Source: Tubiluchus corallicola
Taxonomy: Eukaryota; Priapulida; Priapulimorpha; Priapulimorphida; Tubiluchidae
Direction of reading: 5' to 3'
Length of the DNA stretch: 30,000 nucleotides
NCBI GenBank assembly: GCA_030141605.1
Contig: JAQGDQ010001039.1
Location: 1-30,000, forward strand
Made by a program: the position numbers and the translations under genes. Positions 1-8,424 of this stretch are shown here, piece after piece. How positions within the stretch are numbered: the first letter of the stretch is position 1; each line of letters begins with the position of its first letter. Below the pieces are notes generated by a model. That model had not been told where the DNA came from, did no database searches, and was given only the letters and a program-made list of their open reading frames with translations.

Positions 1-37
1 TGTCAGCCATGTATAAATAGAATATTCCCCTTTCAGA

Positions 38-74
38 GCACTGAAAATGACGAGCTAAGAGACATTTTCAGTGC
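38..74. repeat. Perfect 12-bp hairpin with a 13-nt loop
   Basis: GCACTGAAAATG at 38-49 is the exact reverse complement of CATTTTCAGTGC at 63-74. It lies outside the duplicated blocks seen elsewhere in the window. It could be the end of a small inverted-repeat element or chance; no function is assigned. Confidence 0.5.
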
Positions 75-249
75 AAGCCAAATGAGCAATGTTTTAAAAA
101 ATTAATCATCAGTTTTCACCCCAAATGAACATGATGAACAGGATCCAGTTCATTACACAAACTTCTTTATGTGCAAATACTACAAGCTCGCTGCTTTGAA
201 ACAAAACTGATTTAGTTGTAAATAAAGATGACATGTTCTTTTTTATCAT

Positions 250-831
250 ACCACGTACTACGTCATATCACGTAGGACCCATTTTCGTGACATCAGGCAT
301 TTAAACAGTACCGTAACACTTATACAAGTGTGCGTGCCGTGCAAGGAAGACACCTGCCATTGCACAAACTGCAGTTAGTTTCTGACGTAAGCAATAGCTG
401 TGTTCGGTTGCCGTTAGTTAATTTTCCAAGCTAATTATTTAAATATAAGAAACAATTGCTAACTTCTATAGGCAAGATAATGTATATTTTGGACAGTAAA
501 TTAAAATGAGATTCAGTCTAAACAATCGTTCGGCCTTCCTTTAAGCGCTATAAAAGTTTCAAAATTTGAACCAAACATCCTTCGAGGACAAAATAAGTTG
601 CTGCACTTGAAGCAATAACTGCTATATGGATTAGCCAGGTGACTTGACAAAAGCATTGGTTTAATCTAGTTTTATTCTAATTATTTTAAATCCGAATTTT
701 TACAAATTTTCGTACATTGTATGCAGTGTAATTGTATGCAGGAGTCTTAAGTACAACGGCGTAAAACAATTTTAAGGAGTAATTTAGCTGTTCCCGTGTA
801 GCAATTAGGCTGTTAGTATGGATTTGGCTGT
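250..831 (-). other. Conserved 3' boundary/UTR block, copy 1 (downstream of EGF-1)
   Basis: This stretch has no ORF of note but matches closely 9400-9977 and 19748-20360, and more loosely 29520-29805. Shared landmarks are an ACGTAGGACCC core, the GCAAGGAAGACACCTGCCATTGC segment and an ATTATTTAAATATAAGAAAC segment. Being downstream of each EGF gene, its inner part is probably 3' UTR and its outer part the boundary where units of the cluster join. Confidence 0.7.
671..676 (-). terminator. Candidate poly(A) signal AATAAA for EGF-1
   Basis: TTTATT on the plus strand reads AATAAA on the gene strand, about 155 nt past the EGF-1 stop codon. The same hexamer sits at the matching place behind EGF-2 (9824-9829) and EGF-3 (20207-20212), which supports a shared 3' end. 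Confidence 0.5.
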
Positions 832-2553
832 CTATACATCTTGGGAAGCTGGGCTTTCATAGTCTGTATCTGATCCTTCCTTTTCATCATCTTCTCCTGT
901 TTGCGATTCTTCTTCTTTCTCCTCCTGTTCGAACGAACCAGATACTGACGTTGAAGATACCACGGCAGTTAGTTTTTGCATTCTTTGTTGATGAAGTATG
1001 GTTAAGCCAGTCAATATAATAATTACGTAGAGAAAAGCCATGGTGACAGCAAGAATTCCAAGCGTGTCCAGTGAAGTCCTCTGGAGAGTATCGTCTTTGG
1101 TTTGTAAATAATCTGATGGAAGAATGCAGATTTTGCCACAAGATTCGTACTCACAGCATTTTTCAATCCCACCACAGTCATTATCCTTGCTACAAGACGC
1201 AGTTAGACATTTGCTTTTATCAACTTTTTTCTTACTGGGACATACTCCTCCCTTAATCAGTATGTTGCAATTTTCACCAGAAAATAGTTCGAGACATTTA
1301 CACCTGTAAATGCTGTCTTCACTAGTGCATGTTCCACTGTACAGACATGGGTATGAAGCACAGGGGTCAGACATGTTGCAGTTGGCCCCTTGGTATCCTT
1401 GTGCACATGAACACGTATATGATTCTGTCGCATTTAAATTATTGCATGTTCCACCGTTCTGACATGGATTTGAAGAACAGGGGTCAAATGTTTCACAGTT
1501 ATCTCCAACATATCCTTCTTCACAAGAGCATGTGTATTTGTCCGGCATATTTGTGCATGATCCACCACTCTGACATGGATTTGACGAACATGAGTCAAGT
1601 GTTTCACAATTATATCCAACATATCCTTTTTCACAAGAGCAGGTGTATTTGTCCGGCATATTTGTGCATGTTCCACCACTTTGACATGGATTTGAAGAAC
1701 AGGGGTCAAATGTCTCGCAATTATATCCAACATATTCTTTTTCACAAGAGCAGGTGTAATGGTCCGGCATATTTGTGCATGATCCACCATTCTGACATGG
1801 AGTCGAAGAGCAAGGATCAAATTTGCTGCACAACTCGTCAACATAACCAACTGGGCATGTACAATTAAAAGCACTGTAGTAATTATGACATGTTCCGGAG
1901 TTCTGACATGGCATAGAGAAGCAAGGATTTCTTCGGTCGTCACAGACTGGCCCAATCCATTGTATGACGCTTCGGTTGCAAATGCAAAGATAGTATCCAA
2001 AATCGTATTTTTTAATGCACTGGGCAGCGTTGTCTCCACATTCTTCACATGTTGATGGAGGATGACGGACTTCGATTAGTACCTCAACAGCAGGATTTGT
2101 TGCTGCTTCCTTTCTTTTAAAGGAAACACATAGTGTTGTTAATGATGTAGATAATCCAATTTGATACCACTTTATGTCTGTGTTACAAAAACTTTTAGGT
2201 TTCCCTTTAAAACCTGATGTTAAATTTGTCGAATACATGTGTACTGAGTCGTCATTGCCACATGGAAGGTCCATGTTCCGCAAACCGAAGTACATCACTT
2301 GCCTGGGGTCGCTGGGATCTTTTGTAACACACACTTCTCGTACGAGCGAGTTGGACCCGTTGTCATTGTACTGCATCGGTTCAGCTATAATAGATACGTT
2401 TTGAGCTAGAAGTTCCTCTCGATAGTTTTGATTTCCAGCCTTATACGGATACAATACTTTAAAATTATTTGGATATTTTATATTCCCGGGTCTAGTGCTT
2501 AAAGTGCTTTTAAAAAGATACAACAAAAATAGCGATGCAAACAATTTCTTCAT
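832..2553 (-). CDS. EGF-1: CUB-like/EGF/WAP single-pass membrane protein, 6 canonical EGF repeats
   Basis: This is an intronless reading frame of 573 residues. Residues 1-19 are a signal peptide (MKKLFASLFLLYLFKSTLS). Residues 20-167 hold four cysteines in a pattern that recalls the second half of a CUB domain (DLPCGNDDSVHMYS, FCN, LCVSF); this is a weak call. Residues 169-204 form an atypical EGF-like domain. Six canonical EGF repeats of about 37 residues run from 209 to about 434 (CSSNPCQNGGTC, CSCEEGYVGDNC types). Residues 435-478 are a WAP four-disulfide core with all eight cysteines, including the KCC pair. Residues 498-520 are one hydrophobic membrane span, and 521-573 an acidic cytoplasmic tail with SDTDYESP. 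The start has A at -3 (AGCAAAATGA) and is conserved in the paralogues. The N-terminal segment around residues 113-140 and the atypical EGF differ from EGF-2 and EGF-3. Expected at the cell surface; ligand unknown. Confidence 0.88.
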   Translation of the reverse strand: MKKLFASLFLLYLFKSTLSTRPGNIKYPNNFKVLYPYKAGNQNYREELLAQNVSIIAEPMQYNDNGSNSLVREVCVTKDPSDPRQVMYFGLRNMDLPCGNDDSVHMYSTNLTSGFKGKPKSFCNTDIKWYQIGLSTSLTTLCVSFKRKEAATNPAVEVLIEVRHPPSTCEECGDNAAQCIKKYDFGYYLCICNRSVIQWIGPVCDDRRNPCFSMPCQNSGTCHNYYSAFNCTCPVGYVDELCSKFDPCSSTPCQNGGSCTNMPDHYTCSCEKEYVGYNCETFDPCSSNPCQSGGTCTNMPDKYTCSCEKGYVGYNCETLDSCSSNPCQSGGSCTNMPDKYTCSCEEGYVGDNCETFDPCSSNPCQNGGTCNNLNATESYTCSCAQGYQGANCNMSDPCASYPCLYSGTCTSEDSIYRCKCLELFSGENCNILIKGGVCPSKKKVDKSKCLTASCSKDNDCGGIEKCCEYESCGKICILPSDYLQTKDDTLQRTSLDTLGILAVTMAFLYVIIILTGLTILHQQRMQKLTAVVSSTSVSGSFEQEEKEEESQTGEDDEKEGSDTDYESPASQDV

Positions 2554-3398
2554 TTTGCTACCATTTAATTTAGAACACCTAATTCTAAATGAATGACATC
2601 ATTCTTTTAGCTATTCGAAATTGTTAAAAGATAATAAGTAGCAACAATGAACTTTCCAGTAAAAAACTCGTTCGAATCGAATTCGAAAGCCCCAAATTCA
2701 CTATGAAGGTTACGCTATTTCTCCCGTGTACTGCGAGCCCTGAATATCTGACTGTATCTGAAATAGATTCTGAAATAGCTTAAATGTGGGTACAAGGGAT
2801 CTAACCTATAAAGGTAGAATTAGAAATTCTCTTATTGTGAAAGCTCCCCTTGGCCTTGACAATGCAAGTTCTGAGATTATGTGGTGCGAAATTTCATTGC
2901 TGTATATATATGTACAAGCACTGTATAACAAACGTATTTTACGTATGTTATAGAAGCGGTAGACTCGTTTCCCTGAAAGGATTTTTCCCAAAAGTATTTT
3001 GCCATAAGATTTTTTGCCAGACAAATTTACTTCCCAGAAAAGATTTATGTGACCTCCAATCAATTATAATGCTATTTTAATACAGCTCTATGTAAATTAA
3101 ACATACAACATACACTGCGGTCGTCTCTTCTCCTCTTTTCCTTCTTCCTATCCCTAATCTTACTATTTTGTTTCTAGTCCATCATGTCTACTAACCCTAA
3201 CAATTCTTTCATTCACTCATTTCTGCCTCCTCAACAAGCCAAGCTTTCAAGATGTCATACGGCAACTCTTTTATTTGGTTAATTTGACTTCATCAGCCTT
3301 TTTTTACCTATACTGTTTCTTTTTGTTTCAATAATATTGTATGTTGATGTATCGTATACGTATTGCTGGAGCGAAATAAATTGATAAGAAATTTTACC
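2554..3398. other. Gene-free 5' flank of EGF-1
   Basis: No convincing gene is seen. The stretch is nearly collinear with 22872-23728 upstream of EGF-3, and its first 150 bp or so also match the EGF-2 flank at 13932-14060. Hence the EGF promoter should lie here, but I see no clear TATA box. A short inverted motif built from TTCGAA lies near 2675-2690. A repeated motif around CCCAGAAAAGATTT lies at 2966-3045, also found at 14165-14255. Confidence 0.6.
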
Positions 3399-3857
3399 TT
3401 AACCCTTTCATACCCGTTGTATCCCATGGGATACGAGAATATTTTCTGCCTTTAAAATTAATAAAATTTTAAGACTGACAGTTATTTGATTTGTTAATAG
3501 TTATTTTGATGTAAGCCAATAACAATAGACTAAAAATGGTAATAAAATGGCAAACTAAAAAATCTACATAGCATAAAAAACTGCGCAAGATACAACACTT
3601 TAGAGACGACTTTGTACAAATCAGCATAGCGTGCATACTAAATGCCTTAAATACTTTAAAAAAATTATCACCATTTGCTTTTTGTCATGTTTAGCAACCA
3701 TTAAATCCCAATATGTCCTGTGGGATACAGGCTATTTTTAGCACACAGGTAGAAAAAAAAAATTATTATGTGTAAACAAGATGGACATACTGAACAAAAG
3801 TACCAAGCCAAAATTTTTTTTCTTATTAAAAAAATAATTTGGGACCGAAAGGGTTAA
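3399..3857. mobile_element. piggyBac-like MITE, longer copy
   Basis: The element is bounded by TTAA at both sides (3399-3402, 3854-3857). Its ends are inverted, CCCTTTCA on the left and TGAAAGGG-type (CGAAAGGG) on the right. TTAA target duplication with CCC-starting ends is the hallmark of piggyBac elements. There is no transposase ORF in the 451 bp inside, so it is non-autonomous. A perfect 16-bp palindrome GTATCCCATGGGATAC is at 3419-3434, with a related CTGTGGGATACAG near 3718. The copy in unit B (23729-23924) has lost most of the middle. Confidence 0.7.
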
Positions 3858-4257
3858 TTCAGCATCCTAATAACTGCTCAGGAATGAAAAAACAAAGGAA
3901 AAATGAAAACAGCTTGAGGAGACTGCTTTAACTACAGTTACTAAAACTCGTGCATTTATTTTAGCATCCAAAACGCTTTTTCATTTTTAAAATGTCTTCA
4001 ATAACAGAAGCATTAAAGGGCGCCAAATGTAAGCTAATAGGAAATACTAGATTCACTGCAGGTACAAATGTTGGGATAATTCTTAATGTCAATATAAAAA
4101 ATACAGTTTTTTAAATAATTATTATAATAATAAATCTCTATTAAAGAAATGAACATATGTACAAAAAGGTGCCTCTTTTTGCAGGCTCAGATCAACATTT
4201 TACATTTTCATATAACAAATCTTTTAAATATTTCCAGCTTCACACTATGTACAATGA
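3858..4257. other. Gene-free spacer, collinear with unit B
   Basis: AT-rich sequence matching 23925-24325 almost base for base. No gene, RNA or element ends are seen in it. Confidence 0.6.
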
Positions 4258-4410
4258 ATCTTTTTCTAATTTGCACTTAAATAACTTAATTACCGATTTA
4301 TTCAAAGTATTGCATCTACATTTGACTTACCTAAGTCACATTTGAGTTACCAAAACACATTCGAAATTCCTATGTCTACATTTGACTTACCTAAGTCACA
4401 TTTGAACGTC
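4258..4410. mobile_element. Internal remnant of a mariner-like MITE
   Basis: This stretch matches 24974-25118, the inner right part of the intact element at 24656-25154, including the repeated motifs CTACATTTGACTTACC and AAGTCACATTTGA. Both termini are missing. Compared with unit B, about 650 bp are absent on the left and about 385 bp on the right, so unit A appears to have lost them by two deletions. Confidence 0.6.
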
Positions 4411-4460
4411 ACATCACTATCATTATTGTTACCTGTTACTTTATTTACCTATACTCCATT

Positions 4461-4590
4461 AGCCAATAGAAGTGCCTCCATCTGCGACAATAGCGATCGC
4501 ACGCTAGCGAGGCTTCCTTAAAAGGTGCCATCGAAACAAGGGAAGGACGTGTTATCAGTGCTACTGTGAGATTCTGACTGTGAGACGACA
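4461..4590 (+). promoter_or_regulatory. Candidate core promoter of the unknown plus-strand gene, copy A
   Basis: In order: a CCAAT box at 4463-4467, a GCGATCGC palindrome at 4493-4500, a TATA-like TTAAAAGG at 4518-4525, an initiator-like TCAGT at 4555-4559, and a DPE-like AGACGA about 27 nt past the initiator A. All but the GCGATCGC palindrome are preserved in unit B at 25561-25690 (there it reads CCGATCGC). The TATA-to-initiator distance (39 nt) is longer than typical, so the exact start is uncertain. Confidence 0.4.
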
Positions 4591-4890
4591 TTCGTTTGAC
4601 GATTTTCTCGTCCATCGCAAATGATGTGAAAGGGGCTTTAAGTTATATGAGCTATTTCGATTTTGTCGCCATCAGAACGTCTGTTTGTGTGATTGTTGCA
4701 ATATCAGTTCAGTTCATTTCGCAAAGCTCATTTCGCGGAAAAATTCAATTAAATTTTATTTCGTTAGTGTTCATTAGTGAAAGTTTCATTAGGAAAAAAA
4801 GAATTCATTAGTGAAAGTATCGATTGTCAGTACAAACAGCTTTAGCGAACATAAACATTTACACGAAAAGTCAGACATTGTAAAGAAAAT

Positions 4891-4928
4891 GTGAGTGCTG
4901 TATGTACATACGAAATAACCTTTTTCAG
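4891..4928 (+). other. Candidate 38-nt intron in the 5' leader, copy A
   Basis: GTGAGT at 4891 and a pyrimidine stretch TTTTTCAG ending at 4928 form a plausible very short intron downstream of the candidate promoter. The same 38-nt stretch is kept at 25956-25993. Other candidate introns of 39-40 nt lie in the 158-bp repeats just downstream. No transcript evidence is available here. Confidence 0.3.
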
Positions 4929-4958
4929 TGTTTCGTTGTGCGCAGGCGTAATTGCTGC

Positions 4959-5551
4959 AGGTCAAAGGTTAAGTGTACCACTGCAACGCGTCTTAACTAC
5001 AATCGTCACGTGGCATGTGGGCAAAGCAAAACATCAGTTCAGTAGTCTTACGATGATTTTACATAATTATGCATTAGTCTGTGTGTAGAGTTATTTACTA
5101 GCAGAATCTTGCTTGGAAGCAAGAAAACATTAATAGGTAAGGTTCTAGTAAACTGTTAAAACTGTTACTATTACAGCAAATCCCAGTTGAGTAACTTCAG
5201 TATTTTACGTTGACTTTACTTAAGTTATGCATTAGTCTGTGTGTAGAGTGATACACTATCAGAATCTTGCTTGGGAACAAGAAAACATTAACTAGGTAAG
5301 TTTCTAGTAAGCTGTAAAACTGTTACTATTACAGCAAAGCCCAGTTCAGTACCTTCAGTTTTTTACGTGGACTTTACTTAATTATGCATTAGTCTCTGTG
5401 GGATCTTACTTTGAAACAAGAAACTATTAACTAGGTAAGGTTCTACAACTAGCATTCGTGCCTTTTCTTAATTACTATCACAATAGCATGGGCTGTGAGG
5501 CGTTGTCAATTGTACGCTAATGCGCTGTCTGGTACACTTAACCTTTGACCT
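4959..5551. repeat. 22-bp perfect inverted repeat with nuclear-receptor DR1-like sites, copy A
   Basis: The 22 bases at 4959-4980, starting AGGTCAAAGGTTAAG, occur exactly inverted at 5530-5551. Each arm contains AGGTCAAAGGTTA, one base off the DR1 nuclear-receptor site AGGTCAAAGGTCA. The arms enclose the 158-bp tandem repeats. They may be ends of an old transposon or paired binding sites; I see no target duplication. Confidence 0.5.
5067..5440 (+). repeat. 158-bp tandem repeat, two full units and one partial (copy A)
   Basis: Units begin with TTATGCATTAGTCT at 5067, 5225 and 5382, a period of 157-158 bp; the third breaks off after its AGGTAAGG. Each full unit contains AG|GTAAG followed 39-40 nt later by TTACTATTACAG (5137-5176 and 5296-5334), which looks like a tiny intron. 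Unit B has only one full unit and one partial at 26141-26355. Confidence 0.75.
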
Positions 5552-5814
5552 TTTCACGATCATCATCAATCGCTGTGAAAAGTCTTATTGCTACTTATTG
5601 AGAATTTCTACTTCATTTTGTGGACGAATACCGTTACGGAGTGTTGCGCCGTTCTATATTTTTTTGCTATTTTATTGATTTTTGGTTTCATTTTTCGTTA
5701 AACAGACTTGCATAAACAGAATATCAGCTTAACTCAAAAGTAAGAGTGGCAACACACGCGATACTGATCACCACAAATTTGCAGCGATTATTAATCTGAA
5801 AAAATATCAGTGTT

Positions 5815-5885
5815 AGCAGTGATGGGTTTCGAACTCTGGACCTTATAATCTACTATTTACAGCACTGCTAAACTGTTTGACGACA
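5815..5885 (-). repeat. tRNA-like relic (SINE head) next to the unknown gene, copy A
   Basis: Read on the minus strand it contains TTAGCAGTGCTGTAAATAG (D-arm/A-box-like), GATTATAAGGTCC (anticodon-arm-like) and GAGTTCGAAACCC (T-loop/B box). Stem pairing is poor, so it is not a working tRNA. It is more likely a tRNA-derived SINE fragment. It ends within about 10 bp of the unknown gene's start codon and recurs at 26731-26795. Confidence 0.45.
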
Positions 5886-5892
5886 GATAGTG

Positions 5893-7062
5893 ATGTGTGC
5901 AAAGCAAGAATTACTAATCACGAATATGGCAAGAGAAACGACGAATGACAACCACGCGACATCAAACAATTTTCTTACGGCAACGGAAACGGATACTACT
6001 AGTGAAATGCCACACGATGTGGTATCGCCAATGTTCACGTTTCCTAAAAATTCACCAATTCGTCCGTATACGGCGGACACCAGTTTATTCTGGACTTGGC
6101 ACTTGTGGCGGAGTCTGGCGGACACTGCGCGCAACAAAGAGTTGCTTTTCCAGAAAACGCAAAGTGCAGATTACGGTGCAAATTCAAGAAACTATGATGA
6201 AGTCAGCAGCGATGGAGATTTTTTATCACTCCAATCAGAAAAGGGGTGCAGATCTTCTGGATTTGTGAACGAAACGAAGCAAGAAAGGTCACGTTCAGGT
6301 GAAAGGTCAACGTTTTTAACCCGGAACGATTTAGGGTTGAAAAGAACTTTCGAAAGAAAAACTATTAATGATATTGGTCAACATCATTGCGTCAGGGACG
6401 TTTATGTTAAACAAACACAGAAAAATGCCGATGCGCCTGACTATGACGAAGCTGAACAAAGTTGTAACCCTATAGTGGACGAACAAGTAGAATTTAGAAC
6501 CAAAGGAGATCAATTTTCCACATACAATGAGTGTAGCAGCGGCACGGACGTGGAAAAGGTCCAGCATTGGCTAAACAACCGCTGTCCAGATAATCCAAGC
6601 AATGGAAGCTTACTGCACAAGTTAAGCATAAGCAAATCCGGCAAGCATTTATCGGCCTTCCGACCGTACGTGCCCCCTGTGACGTCACGTCGACGTGATC
6701 GGGTAACCAGCAGAGCTAAATCCGTTGTAAACGTTAGTTATATTACGCGAAACTTTCAGAACATTTACCCATGCTCAACGCCCAAGGGAGAGACCGAGCG
6801 ACCCGAACACTCGAACCAAGGTCACAGATGTGTCAGAGATTCTAAGAACTTCTCGAAGCACAAGAACCACAGCCCGACCAAAAGGTTCGAAAGCGGCAAA
6901 AAGATGCGCCCAAGGAGCGAACTTGTCAATGGCAAAGTTTCGGCTAAAATCAAGGCGCTTTTGACGAAGGAGAGAAAGAGGACTCTGCTAACTGTAGTTG
7001 GGTACGAGGCCGTGATCAGGTACATGCTAGAGCAAAAGCATTTGTTACGTAGCTTCAACTGA
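5893..7062 (+). CDS. Unknown basic protein, copy A (389 residues from the ATG)
   Basis: I do not recognise this protein. It starts at ATG 5893 (MCAKQELLITNMARE) and ends at TGA 7060-7062. It is hydrophilic, rich in Ser, Arg, Lys and Asn, and has no signal peptide or membrane segment. Features conserved with copy B are an aromatic patch FWTWHLWRSLADTARNKELL (about residues 66-85), the block KVQHWLNNRCPD, RPYVPPVTSRRR, and a basic, probably helical C-terminus KERKRTLLTVVGYEAVIRY. Against copy B I count by eye about 21 amino-acid changes and one 10-residue deletion after VSSDG, with no stops or frameshifts. That suggests the frame is maintained in both copies. It is divergent to EGF-1 and lies downstream of a shared candidate promoter. 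A nuclear or nucleic-acid-binding role would be a guess from charge alone. Alternatives are a domesticated transposon ORF or one exon of a longer gene. Confidence 0.65.
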   Translation: MCAKQELLITNMARETTNDNHATSNNFLTATETDTTSEMPHDVVSPMFTFPKNSPIRPYTADTSLFWTWHLWRSLADTARNKELLFQKTQSADYGANSRNYDEVSSDGDFLSLQSEKGCRSSGFVNETKQERSRSGERSTFLTRNDLGLKRTFERKTINDIGQHHCVRDVYVKQTQKNADAPDYDEAEQSCNPIVDEQVEFRTKGDQFSTYNECSSGTDVEKVQHWLNNRCPDNPSNGSLLHKLSISKSGKHLSAFRPYVPPVTSRRRDRVTSRAKSVVNVSYITRNFQNIYPCSTPKGETERPEHSNQGHRCVRDSKNFSKHKNHSPTKRFESGKKMRPRSELVNGKVSAKIKALLTKERKRTLLTVVGYEAVIRYMLEQKHLLRSFN

Positions 7063-7766
7063 TGGATATGACGAAGGAGAGAAAGAGGACTCTGCTAACT
7101 GTAGTTGGGTATGAGGCAGTGATCAGGTACATCCTAGAGCAAAAGCATTTGTTACGTAGCTTCAACTGATGGATATGAAGAAGGAGAGAAAGAGGACTCT
7201 GCTAACTGTAGTTGGGTATGAGGCACATGCTAGAGCAGGGGTGTGCCACTTGCGGCCCGCCGAGAGAATTTGTGCGGCCCGCGAATAGATTTGTCAACCT
7301 AATGAAAGTGTGGCCCGGGCGATTAATTGAGTGTATCCAGCTGAAGTCCGTGCCACGATCCCAAAGATAGTGCAGGTAGTTTTTTCTACTAGATCGGATG
7401 CCATTAACCCTTACATGACGGTTGTAGCTTAATGTCACTGTACTACACAGACTGTGTGATACACATTACTAATATCTGCATTGTAATGAAATTACCACTA
7501 TCTGTCCTGAAAGTAGGAATATATGGTTTGTAATATAAATTATAATAACTTCTAAAATAGTTTCTTGAGTGTAATAGTAATGATGTGCGCAAATCGGATG
7601 CAAAAAAGATCATTATTAGGTCCTACTGTACTTGGCTCCTTGATCAAACTGCCTGTGGCCCGCAGGAATTGCGGGAAAGTTTAACGTGGCCCGGCTAGTC
7701 AGATAATTTGCACACCGCTGTCCTAGAGCAAAAGCGTTTGTTACGTAGGTTCAACTGATGGATCGT
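6964..7766 (+). repeat. 107-bp tandem repeat of the unknown gene's 3' end, three units, last one split by a MITE
   Basis: Units begin at 6964 (inside the coding frame), 7071 and 7178, an exact 107-bp period. Each holds GAAAGAGGACTCTGCTAACT and ends near CAACTGATGGATATG. The first unit contains the true stop codon, so units two and three are 3' UTR; 107 is not a multiple of three. The third unit is interrupted by the hAT-like element at 7236 and resumes at 7721, with an 11-bp gap beside the insertion. Unit B has only two units. Confidence 0.85.
7236..7720. mobile_element. hAT-like MITE, 485 bp, copy A
   Basis: The ends are inverted: CAGGGGTGTGC at the left and, read inward from the right, CAGCGGTGTGC. 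Both lead into GGCCCG-rich subterminal sequence (TGCGGCCCGC, CGTGGCCCGG). It is flanked by the 8-bp pair TGCTAGAG / TCCTAGAG, a target duplication with one mismatch. CAGGGGT-type ends, GGCCCGC motifs and an 8-bp duplication are typical of hAT elements. No transposase is encoded. It sits inside the third 107-bp repeat. Confidence 0.85.
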
Positions 7767-8420
7767 TACTGTCTCTGAGAGGCATTTATGACAAATCTTC
7801 AAAAGTCTCAGTTGAATTTCATATAAACCATTGATCTTTATTTCTGCAATATTTAAAAATTAAAATAGAAAAGCACAAGTGACTGAAATTGGCTAATTTT
7901 ATGAAAAGTTACTTAGTTTAGATGGATTGACAGTTATTTAGTCCATTCAAAAATATCAATGAATAAATCAAAATAAAAATTAAATAGAAATAAACTTACA
8001 TCGTTGTGGCATATATCTAATGAAATATTTCGCTAGCTTGCACAAGATACTACAGAACAGCATAACGAAAACATAACTAGGTCAATGCCCACACTTTAAA
8101 CTTTCCAGCTAGATGGAGCCACCTTAGCTACAAAATTAGAATTTATTAAGTCAAGTTCACACTGGAATTAATAGATATGTCGAAGTAATCATTCATTCAC
8201 ACTGAACTTTTGACAAACGCCATTCGACTTTCGCTAGTTCTTTCTCTATGAGAATCGTTTATTTGTTTTATTTTGTAAATATGATATTAATAAAAAGTTG
8301 GCTTAACAATTTTTCGTCTTCTCAGCTTTTTCCTGGCGTCTAGCAACAGGTTGACTGCAAGACCTTACCTTAACTCATTCTACCCTACATGTCAAACGCA
8401 GAAAGAAAGATACAATTCGT
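7767..8420. other. Gene-free downstream region of unit A
   Basis: AT-rich and collinear with 28603-29265. No coding frame, RNA gene or element ends that I can support. It probably holds the 3' end of the unknown gene's transcript (AATAAA-type hexamers occur, for example in AGTTCAGAATAAAG just beyond). Confidence 0.5.
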
Positions 8421-8424
8421 TATC

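Noticed and set aside
4891-5088. 65-residue open frame kept in both units (also 25956-26162)
   Set aside because: It begins at a splice-donor-like GTGAGT, not an ATG, and its frame changes at an indel between units; better read as leader or spacer.
5815-5885. Functional tRNA gene
   Set aside because: The T-loop and D-arm-like motifs are present, but stems pair poorly and the acceptor is not closed; it fits a SINE relic better.
6331-6567. Minus-strand open frames inside the orphan gene (also 27274-27510)
   Set aside because: They overlap the longer plus-strand frame, and their conservation in both units is explained by the shared duplication.
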